This document shows, piece after piece, positions 1 through 6,598 of a stretch of 32,636 nucleotides of DNA (the first letter of the stretch is position 1; the number at the start of each line of letters is the position of its first letter). The stretch covers positions 1 through 32,636 of the forward strand of contig PBNL01000051.1 in the NCBI GenBank assembly GCA_002723115.1. The letters run 5' to 3'. Origin of the DNA: Methanobacteriota archaeon. Lineage in GTDB: Bacteria > Bacteroidota > Bacteroidia > Flavobacteriales_D > Sanyastnellaceae. Both the position numbers and the translations under genes were made by a program. Below the pieces are notes generated by a model. The model was not told the DNA's origin, made no database searches, and saw only the letters and a list, made by a program, of their open reading frames with translations.

Positions 1-3000
1 CGTCAGTAGCTGTGAACGTACGAGTGATAACGTAGTCGCCAGCACAAGCGCCCGCAGTAGTTACCTCTTCAACAGTGATCGTTACCTCTCCACAGTTGTC
101 TGTAGCAGAAGCCTCATCCATTGGGTGCTCGTCACTACACTCTGCCGAGTAGTCAGCAGGCGTAGAAATAACGGGAGCCGTTGTGTCTATTACATTAATA
201 AATTGTTCAAAGTTGACAGTCGAACCTGTACAATTAGTAATTCCAAGAATTCTAACAATAGTGTATTCTCCAGTACAAGACCCTTCAGTAATAACTTCAG
301 AAATTAAACTAACTGATAGATCTGAATCATCACACTCCATTGCAGGATCAGTGTAGACATCAAATTCAGAAGGTGAAGAAATATCAGGTATTTCAGAACA
401 TTCTGCAGTTAATTCAGATGGACCAGAAAGAATTTCAGGACAGCTATATGTTTCAATAGGAGCTTGCTCAAATGTAAAGTCTACCCTGTCGTCATTTACT
501 TGGTCTCCTTCAGGGAAGATTTGAACACTGAAAGAACCGCTAATGGCACCATCAGTAGTAAGCTGACAAAGAAGAACCTTGTTGTCGTCTCCTGACACTC
601 CATTTAGTCCTCCTGGAGGAAGCAGGTACCAACCAGAGCCAATACCGTCGTTAACATTAAAGCTATTTCCAGCTGCGAAATCATCTGTCCAAGTTCCAGG
701 TATAACGTTTACAACTCCGTAATCTATATCATCTGAGCTTGTAGCACCAATAGTAACCCAAGAGTCAAATGCAACGTTTGGCGCAACAACCATCATTGCA
801 GGACTAATCGAAGTCGACACATTAGATCCGAATACGTCTTGATAGAAAGAAGTGGTAGTAGCTAAAGAAAGAGGGAAGTTGTCGTTTCCTGTAACTGCTG
901 TAACAATGTCTGAAGAGTTTGGTGTAGTTACATAAACTCTATAAGTAGATTGGCCTGCTAAGTCTCCTTCAGAGTGAGAAGTTACAAGTTCAATCTCAAT
1001 TGAATAATTTGAATTTGTAGATGTGATTGAAGGCTCGATCACACAGTTACAGTAATCACAAGAACCATCATCGAATAATGCTACAAAGTTGTAGTTACAA
1101 GCAAGAGCATCTGTACAACCAGATTCAGTGATGTCACAGATGTCGTTATCATTTATATCGTAACAAACACCATCACAATCGTATCCTGGTTCTGGGTACT
1201 CACAAAGGCCATCATCATAGATAGCGTTTTCATCATAGTTACAGGCTTCAGCGTCCGTACATCCACAAGCATTAATTCCACATGAACAGAAATCACAAGA
1301 ATCGTCAGAAGTATTTGCATCAGCATTGTAGTTACAAGCAGCTGAATCCATACATCCATCGATTTGGAAAGTAATAACCCAAATCTGAGTGTACGACGCC
1401 TCATTTCCACAAGCATCAACTAAAGTGAAAGTTCTGTCTATTGCATACTGGTCTGCAGCTAATCCTAAGAAATCTTCATCAGCTGATGAAGATGGAGAAT
1501 CAATTGATGACCAAGAAGCGTTTTCATCACAATCGTCTTGGATTGCTAGAGAAGGGTTTGGTATAGATTCACCAAGTAATTCATTAACAAATTCTGGACA
1601 ATCTAGACCAAAACAAGTTCCATCAACCACTTCAGGTGCAGTGTTATCTACAACATTAGTAGTGTGTACAAGTTCAGAAGAGTTGCCACATGCATCAGTT
1701 GCAGTGAAGGTCCTTACAATTGAATATGATTGAGGGCAATCACTAGAGATGATTTCTTCCTCAACAGTAATTGTTTCTTCAGTACAACCAGGTAGAAGAG
1801 TTGGCTCTGGAAGGATTAATTCATCAGAACAGCTTAGTTCGCTGTCTAGAAGTTCCTCAAAAACTGGGGCGTCAGTGTCTTGGACTAGTACTGACTGAGA
1901 AACTACTGTTTCGTTTCCTGATGCATCAGTTGCAGTCCAAGTTCTTACTAACTCGTAATCACCAGGACAAAATTGCTCGTTAATTGCTTCAGAGTATGTA
2001 ACCTCTACGTCAGAACAATTGTCTGTGAAAGTAGGAGCTGAAGCGGCTTCAGGAATACTATTACAGTCTGCAAGAACGTCTTCTGGAATATTTGATGCTA
2101 CTGGGCCTTCTGAGTCTACAACTTCAATGGTTTGGATTGCAACAGTAGAGTTGCCTGCATCGTCAGTAGCAGTGAATTCTCTGTAAATTGTGTATTCGTA
2201 ATCACTTGAACCATAGATAATTTGTTCAGAAACAGTAATTGTAGATGGGCCACAATTGTCTTCGGCAGTTGCCTCTTCGTAAACAATTTCCTCATCACAT
2301 TCAACAACTTGGTTCTCAGGTATAGTTAATTCGGGACCAGTGGTGTCTATTACGTTAATAGTTTGGATTGCTTCATAACTAGAGTTTCCAGCATCATCAG
2401 TAGCGATGAAAGTTCTGATTACTGTGTAGTTACCTGCAGATGTACCAGGAATGATTTCGTCAGATGAAGTAATAGTGACTTCACCACATTCGTCAGAAGC
2501 TAGTGGATCATCTAATCTCATGAACTCATCACATTCAACTGTAAAGCTGTCAGGTGCAATAAGATCAGGAGCAGTATTGTCTTCAACTGTAATAATTTGA
2601 GTGTCAACAGATGAATTACCTGCATCATCTGTAGCTGTGAAAGTTCTGTGGATTTCGTAGTTACCTAAAGCATTTCCTTGAACAATAGTTTCCTCAACAT
2701 CAACAGAAACAGTACCACACATGTCTGAAGCAAATGCATCAGAGTATATAATTTCTTCTGTACACTCTATCGTGTAATCAGCAGGAATACTGAGTAATGG
2801 TGATGTTGTATCAACAACAGTAATGGTTTGGCTTGCAGTACTCATGTTACCACACTCATCCATAGCCATGAAAGTTCTAGCTATTGTGTAGTTGCCAGAA
2901 GCATTTCCTGGAATAATTGTTTCTGTTGAGTTAATCGTATATGTCCCGCAATTGTCAGAAGCAGAAGCAGGAGCGTATTGGATTTGGTCTGAACACTCAA

Positions 3001-4618
3001 CAGTGAAGTCTGCTGGAGGGGTAATTACTGGAGCTTGATCATCAAAAACAGTTACGATTTGAACGCCAGTAGTGATGTTTAAACAAGGGTCTTCAGCAAT
3101 GAAAGTTCTATGGATTTCATAAGAACCACTACATGATCCAGGAACAATATTTTCTTGAACTGTAATTGTTACTTCACCACAGTCATCAGTTCCAGAAGCT
3201 GTTCCTAATTCAGCTCCATCAACAATATCACAAGAAACTGATAGATCGTTTGGTAAGAATAAAACTGGTGGAACTGTATCAACTACTGTTACAACTTGGT
3301 AATGAGTTGAAGAATATCCTGCACAGTCAGTTGCAATCCAAGATCGGAAAATTGTGTAATCGTGTTGACAGTTTCCTTCAACAATAAATTCTCCTGCTAT
3401 TTCAACACTTACTTCAGGGATTGTGTCGTAACAATCATTTGAATTGAACTGGCTCTCAAAATCTGGAGCAAATGGAGAAGCTACAGCCTCAACAACAATA
3501 GATTCAATATCAACTACTTCCCAGCCTTGAACAACAACATCATCAGGAGCAATAGTAAATACTGGTTGAAGGTTGTTACCATCACAGTCATAGTTGGTTA
3601 ATGGATATGAACAAGAACCCTCATCTGTTGCAGCATCAGAGTAGTTACATGCTGAAGAATCCATACATCCAATAACTTCGAACTGATCACAAACATTATC
3701 TCCATCAGTATCAACAATACAGTTGCCCTCACAGTCGTAACCTAGTTCAGCAAACACACAAGAACCATCAGAATAAAGAGCATCTGGGTCATAGTTACAT
3801 GCATCAGAAGAGGTACAACCAGAGCAAGATGTAAACTCACATGATCCATCATCCTCAGTAGCAGAAACATCGTAGTTACACGCTTCAAAGTCCATACACC
3901 CAAGCACTGGGTATACACAAGATCCGTCGTTATCTGTGGCTTGAGATGAGTAGTTAGTCGCATTTACATCATCACAACCAGGAATCTCAAATTGGTCACA
4001 TACTCCGTCGCTATCAGTATCTACCAAACAGTTTCCATCACAATCATACCCATCATCAGCGTAATCACATGACCCGTCACTTACATCGGCATCGGCATCG
4101 TAGTTACAAGCATCTGAATCAGTACAACCGAGTACAAGACAAGATGTGAAGTCACAACTACCATCATCTTCTGTTGCCTCTGGATTATAGTTACAAGCAT
4201 CTGCATTCAAACAGCCTAGGATAGACTCACATGAACCATCATTAATGGTTGCATCTGGATCAAAGTTAGGAGCGCCAGGATCCATACAACCTGCACATGA
4301 CAAGTACTCACAAGAGCCGTTGTCAATCTGCGCTTCTGGATTGTAGTTACAGGCAGATGAATTCATACAACCTTGCTCTAAACACGATGTGTAATCACAA
4401 CTACCATCGTTGATTGTAGCTGATTCATCGTAGTTACAAGCTTCTGGATCTGTACAACCTAGCTGGATACATGATATGAATTCACAGCTGCCGTCGTTAA
4501 TTGTGGCTTCTGGATTGTAGTTACATGCTACAGAAATTGTACAACCTGGGATATCCGTTTGGCCAAACAACTGACTAGTTGTGACACTGAGGATTAGAAA
4601 TAAAATGATGCGACTCAT
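1..4618 (-). CDS. Giant secreted repeat protein (Cys-rich repeats + HYR-like modules), C-terminus beyond window
   Basis: The frame is open from an ATG at 4618 to the left edge (1539 codons; I read the triplets and saw no stop). A signal peptide (residues 1-19, ending LFG before QTD) points to export. Order: ten Cys-rich repeats (about 25-345), nine HYR-like modules (about 346-1087), three more Cys-rich repeats (about 1088-1192), a roughly 200-residue domain of unknown function (about 1193-1387), then HYR-like modules again up to the cut edge. The HYR-like units share a core of the type SDNCG, then Y-x-I-x-RTF-x-ATD-x-CGN. By analogy with flavobacterial proteins of this architecture it should be a cell-surface adhesin-like protein. 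The missing C-terminus would be expected to carry a T9SS sorting domain, which cannot be seen. No catalytic motif was seen. The gene stands alone and is divergent from the pseudouridine synthase. Confident as a real gene; the function is inferred. Confidence 0.93.
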   Translation of the reverse strand, partial: MSRIILFLILSVTTSQLFGQTDIPGCTISVACNYNPEATINDGSCEFISCIQLGCTDPEACNYDESATINDGSCDYTSCLEQGCMNSSACNYNPEAQIDNGSCEYLSCAGCMDPGAPNFDPDATINDGSCESILGCLNADACNYNPEATEDDGSCDFTSCLVLGCTDSDACNYDADADVSDGSCDYADDGYDCDGNCLVDTDSDGVCDQFEIPGCDDVNATNYSSQATDNDGSCVYPVLGCMDFEACNYDVSATEDDGSCEFTSCSGCTSSDACNYDPDALYSDGSCVFAELGYDCEGNCIVDTDGDNVCDQFEVIGCMDSSACNYSDAATDEGSCSYPLTNYDCDGNNLQPVFTIAPDDVVVQGWEVVDIESIVVEAVASPFAPDFESQFNSNDCYDTIPEVSVEIAGEFIVEGNCQHDYTIFRSWIATDCAGYSSTHYQVVTVVDTVPPVLFLPNDLSVSCDIVDGAELGTASGTDDCGEVTITVQENIVPGSCSGSYEIHRTFIAEDPCLNITTGVQIVTVFDDQAPVITPPADFTVECSDQIQYAPASASDNCGTYTINSTETIIPGNASGNYTIARTFMAMDECGNMSTASQTITVVDTTSPLLSIPADYTIECTEEIIYSDAFASDMCGTVSVDVEETIVQGNALGNYEIHRTFTATDDAGNSSVDTQIITVEDNTAPDLIAPDSFTVECDEFMRLDDPLASDECGEVTITSSDEIIPGTSAGNYTVIRTFIATDDAGNSSYEAIQTINVIDTTGPELTIPENQVVECDEEIVYEEATAEDNCGPSTITVSEQIIYGSSDYEYTIYREFTATDDAGNSTVAIQTIEVVDSEGPVASNIPEDVLADCNSIPEAASAPTFTDNCSDVEVTYSEAINEQFCPGDYELVRTWTATDASGNETVVSQSVLVQDTDAPVFEELLDSELSCSDELILPEPTLLPGCTEETITVEEEIISSDCPQSYSIVRTFTATDACGNSSELVHTTNVVDNTAPEVVDGTCFGLDCPEFVNELLGESIPNPSLAIQDDCDENASWSSIDSPSSSADEDFLGLAADQYAIDRTFTLVDACGNEASYTQIWVITFQIDGCMDSAACNYNADANTSDDSCDFCSCGINACGCTDAEACNYDENAIYDDGLCEYPEPGYDCDGVCYDINDNDICDITESGCTDALACNYNFVALFDDGSCDYCNCVIEPSITSTNSNYSIEIELVTSHSEGDLAGQSTYRVYVTTPNSSDIVTAVTGNDNFPLSLATTTSFYQDVFGSNVSTSISPAMMVVAPNVAFDSWVTIGATSSDDIDYGVVNVIPGTWTDDFAAGNSFNVNDGIGSGWYLLPPGGLNGVSGDDNKVLLCQLTTDGAISGSFSVQIFPEGDQVNDDRVDFTFEQAPIETYSCPEILSGPSELTAECSEIPDISSPSEFDVYTDPAMECDDSDLSVSLISEVITEGSCTGEYTIVRILGITNCTGSTVNFEQFINVIDTTAPVISTPADYSAECSDEHPMDEASATDNCGEVTITVEEVTTAGACAGDYVITRTFTATD
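1043..1357 (-). repeat. Second block of three Cys-rich repeats in the giant protein (coding)
   Basis: Three more GC-x4-ACNY units lie between the ninth HYR-like module and the unknown domain. The second is followed by a YDCDGVC loop with a DINDNDICD segment, resembling a calcium-binding thrombospondin type 3 loop. In the first, the usual DGSC reads DDSC. Confidence 0.88.
1358..3574 (-). repeat. Nine HYR-like (immunoglobulin-fold) modules in the giant protein (coding)
   Basis: Nine modules of about 75-90 residues follow each other, each ending in a V-x-D-x-x-x-P linker (for example VVDTTSP) and starting the next with P-x-D-x-x-V-x-C. Most keep the SDNCG or SDECG core, a T-I-x-E strand, and the RTF-x-ATD-x-x-GN ending typical of HYR-like domains in Bacteroidota. 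The first and ninth modules are the most divergent. The role is probably a stalk or adhesive spacer (inference). Confidence 0.85.
3575..4546 (-). repeat. Ten tandem Cys-rich repeats in the giant protein (coding)
   Basis: The repeat unit is about 25-26 residues with pattern GC-x4-ACNY-x3-A-x3-DGSC-x-Y, usually followed by a further Cys. Ten units can be counted, and two are followed by a short insert of the type YDC-x-GNC plus a D-x-D-x-D-G-x-CD segment, like a thrombospondin type 3 calcium loop. The fourth and seventh units lack the second Cys (APN and ATN in place of ACN). At DNA level the shared core gives the recurring plus-strand string gtagttacaagc. The even Cys spacing suggests small disulphide-linked units, which is an inference. 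Confidence 0.9.
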
Positions 4619-4638
4619 GAGTTTATTGATGTAAAGTG

Positions 4639-4646
4639 GAAATATA
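4639..4646 (-). promoter_or_regulatory. Possible -7 box for the giant protein gene
   Basis: On the minus strand this reads TATATTTC, seven of eight matches to the Bacteroidota TAnnTTTG element, 20 bases before the ATG. A TTTG lies about 25 bases further upstream, slightly more than the usual -33/-7 spacing. If used, the leader would be only about 15 bases. Confidence 0.35.
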
Positions 4647-4830
4647 CGGACAAATCAGTTGAAACTGCCCACAAACTGCGGCTTTCAGTCGACGAATGTA
4701 GGCAATTCATCGATGAGTAATTAGTAGCCTCGCGCGTAGTATTATGTATAAAGGCTGATTTTCAAGCAGTTAAGTAAAAGCAATAATTAAAAACTTGAAT
4801 TCTATCTAATTGAAAAAATTCGACTAAATC

Positions 4831-4876
4831 TTGAGATTAAGTAGACGAAATGATCATTTTTACATCCTAATCTCAA
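4831..4876. promoter_or_regulatory. Nested dyad: 9-base inverted repeat around a 12-base palindrome
   Basis: TTGAGATTA (4831-4839) pairs perfectly with TAATCTCAA (4868-4876). The perfect palindrome AAATGATCATTT (4848-4859) has exactly the same centre (4853.5). The 8-base segments between arm and core do not pair. This could be a dimeric-regulator operator or an RNA hairpin with an internal loop in the leader of the downstream gene. The function is unknown. Confidence 0.5.
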
Positions 4877-4895
4877 AAATTCATAGAATTTATTT

Positions 4896-4914
4896 TGCCG
4901 ATTTCGGCATTTTT
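4896..4914 (+). terminator. Terminator-like hairpin 10 bases before the pseudouridine synthase start
   Basis: TGCCGA-TT-TCGGCA (4896-4909) forms a 6-base stem, or 5 base pairs with a 4-base loop, and runs into TTTTT on the plus strand. This is the form of an intrinsic terminator. The minus strand has no T run after the stem. It could end a short transcript or small RNA, act as an attenuator, or simply block the start site. There is no plus-strand gene upstream in the window for it to terminate. Confidence 0.5.
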
Positions 4915-4924
4915 CAAGTATTAG

Positions 4925-5806
4925 ATGAACAAAAACGTCAAAATTCAAAAGTGGTTACACCCTCCATTTAATTCAGAAAAAAAAAGAATTCAAGAGGGAG
5001 GAATTGGACTTTTTGTTGAAGATTGTCCATCACGAAAATCATGGAAAAAAGCAATAAGCGAAAATCGAGTTTTAATTGATGGTCAACTGGCTAAAACTTC
5101 TACCTGGGTTTATATCGGATCTGAAGTATCGTTGACTCCAAAGATTCAACAGAAACCACCACCATCAAAATTGCAAAATCAATGTGATGAAAAATTAAAA
5201 ATTCAATTTGAAAATCAAGACATAATTATTATCGAAAAACCACCTGGTATTAGCACTATTGGATACAATAAACTTACACTTAACTCAATTGCTCGTAAAT
5301 ATCTAAATAACACAATTATACATCCTGCACATAGATTAGACAAAGACACACATGGATTAGTGATTTTTTACAAAAATCACAAGGCATCAATTTGGCTTGA
5401 AAAAGCTTTTAAAAAACGTGAAATAAACAAGACATATTATGCATTAGTCGAAGGCGAATTAATGGGCGAATTTCTTGAAATAAAAACACCTCTTTCTAAT
5501 AAACCATCAACATCTATATTTACTAAAATTGGCTCTATAGATTGGCCTGTTCACGACAAAGCAACTTTAGTAAAAATCAATCCTATTTCAGGAAGAAAAC
5601 ATCAAATCCGAAAACACTTAAAACAACTTGGTCATCCAATTGTTGGAGACAGTATTTACAACAACGGAATTAGATATAAAGGGCATGGTCTTTTCCTAAG
5701 TTGCACAACCCTTAACTTCACAACACCTGAAGAGGAATTAGTAAATGTTGAAATAGACTTACCTAAGAAATTTAAGAGAGTTATTCATAAACTTGACTTG
5801 CCTTAA
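4925..5806 (+). CDS. RluA-family RNA pseudouridine synthase
   Basis: Converts uridine to pseudouridine in rRNA or tRNA; the exact site cannot be told. Residues about 35-75 look like an S4-type RNA-binding domain (SRKSWKKAISENRVLIDG). The catalytic motif HRLD-x-x-THGL starts at residue 136, making Asp139 the nucleophile. The C-terminal GRKHQIRKHL and GHPIVGDSIY segments are typical of the family. At 293 codons the length is slightly short for RluD-like enzymes. The ATG at 4925 is directly preceded by the in-frame stop TAG. The gene is noticeably richer in A and T than its neighbours (many AAA, AAT and ATT codons). It is divergent from the giant gene and 27 bases before the acyltransferase. The family call is firm; the target is unknown. 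Confidence 0.92.
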   Translation: MNKNVKIQKWLHPPFNSEKKRIQEGGIGLFVEDCPSRKSWKKAISENRVLIDGQLAKTSTWVYIGSEVSLTPKIQQKPPPSKLQNQCDEKLKIQFENQDIIIIEKPPGISTIGYNKLTLNSIARKYLNNTIIHPAHRLDKDTHGLVIFYKNHKASIWLEKAFKKREINKTYYALVEGELMGEFLEIKTPLSNKPSTSIFTKIGSIDWPVHDKATLVKINPISGRKHQIRKHLKQLGHPIVGDSIYNNGIRYKGHGLFLSCTTLNFTTPEEELVNVEIDLPKKFKRVIHKLDLP

Positions 5807-5833
5807 CTTTCAGCCTCCTTAAAAAATTGAAAA

Positions 5834-6598
5834 TTGAACTTTTTTAGAGCTTTATTTAGGTTTATAACGCTAATTATGTGGGCGTTGCTTACTACACTAG
5901 TTATACTGATAGTACTAGTGCTTTCAACACTTGTAGGGCAGAGAGACAAGGCAGGTCGTAGTATAGCACATCGTTTTTTCAACATCTTTTTAAGGGGCGT
6001 GCATTTCTTTTCAGGCATGGAAATTCACTGGCATGGGACTCCACCTGAAACACCACATGTCATGATGGGAAACCATCGTTCATATGCTGATGCAGTAGTA
6101 TTACCAGTATCATTCCCTGTTGTTTTTGTTGCAAGGTATGAGACTAAGTCTTGGCCTATAGTAGGTTGGGGAGCAACATTACTTGGGACGATTTGGGTGA
6201 AACGCGATAAAAAGGAAAGCAGAAGAGCTACTAGAGCTGCTTTAAAAGACAGACTAAACGACGGATATGGAGTAGTGATTTTCCCAGAAGGAACTACTTC
6301 TACTGGCCCAGAGCTTCTGCCTTACCATAAGGGCATGTTTTACACATGTGCTGAAAATGGATTTCCGATTGCACCTGCAGCAATTGAATTTGAGGATCCA
6401 AACATTGCATGGGTAAATGCTGAGTGGTTTATCCCACATGCATTTAGACACTTCGGAAAAAAGAAGATTGTGGTTCATGTGAGTTTTGGCCCAAGTTTCA
6501 AAGACAATGATGCAGAACAATTACTTGAGGATGTAAGAAATTGGACTCAAGAAGAGTGCTATAAGCTAAGGGAGATTTTAGACCAAAAAGCCTCTTAA
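5834..6598 (+). CDS. 1-acyl-sn-glycerol-3-phosphate acyltransferase (PlsC family)
   Basis: Membrane-associated acyltransferase expected to acylate lysophosphatidic acid in phospholipid synthesis. A hydrophobic segment at residues about 8-35 would anchor it. The HX4D motif is NHRSYAD (His81, Asp86) and the substrate-binding FPEGT starts at residue 150. The length of 254 residues is normal. The start is uncertain: TTG at 5834, just after an in-frame TGA at 5828-5830, keeps the whole hydrophobic segment, while ATG at 5876 would shorten it by 14 residues. The stop shares the palindrome TTAA with the convergent peptidase gene. Other lysophospholipid acyltransferases share these motifs, so the exact substrate is inferred. 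Confidence 0.9.
   Translation: MNFFRALFRFITLIMWALLTTLVILIVLVLSTLVGQRDKAGRSIAHRFFNIFLRGVHFFSGMEIHWHGTPPETPHVMMGNHRSYADAVVLPVSFPVVFVARYETKSWPIVGWGATLLGTIWVKRDKKESRRATRAALKDRLNDGYGVVIFPEGTTSTGPELLPYHKGMFYTCAENGFPIAPAAIEFEDPNIAWVNAEWFIPHAFRHFGKKKIVVHVSFGPSFKDNDAEQLLEDVRNWTQEECYKLREILDQKAS

Larger units (their letters stand above)
4619..4924. other. 306-base divergent intergenic region
   Basis: No ORF of note, no tRNA-like fold and no repeat element is visible here. It separates two divergent genes. The half next to the giant gene holds a candidate -7 box. The half next to the pseudouridine synthase is AT-rich and holds a nested dyad (4831-4876) and a GC-centred hairpin with a T run (4896-4914). 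The part from about 4650 to 4830 shows nothing I can name. Confidence 0.7.

Noticed and set aside
125-3963. Short plus- and minus-strand ORFs within the giant repeat gene
   Set aside because: They lie in other frames of a clearly coding repeat gene, have no recognisable motifs, and their open length follows from the repeat composition.
1043-4546. Regularly spaced short DNA repeats resembling a CRISPR array
   Set aside because: The spacing follows the 25-residue and 80-residue protein repeats, the frame stays open, and spacers are themselves related in sequence.
4650-4830. tRNA or structured RNA gene in the divergent spacer
   Set aside because: No cloverleaf, no conserved T-loop sequence and no strong stem were found in this part; only the dyad and hairpin further right stand out.
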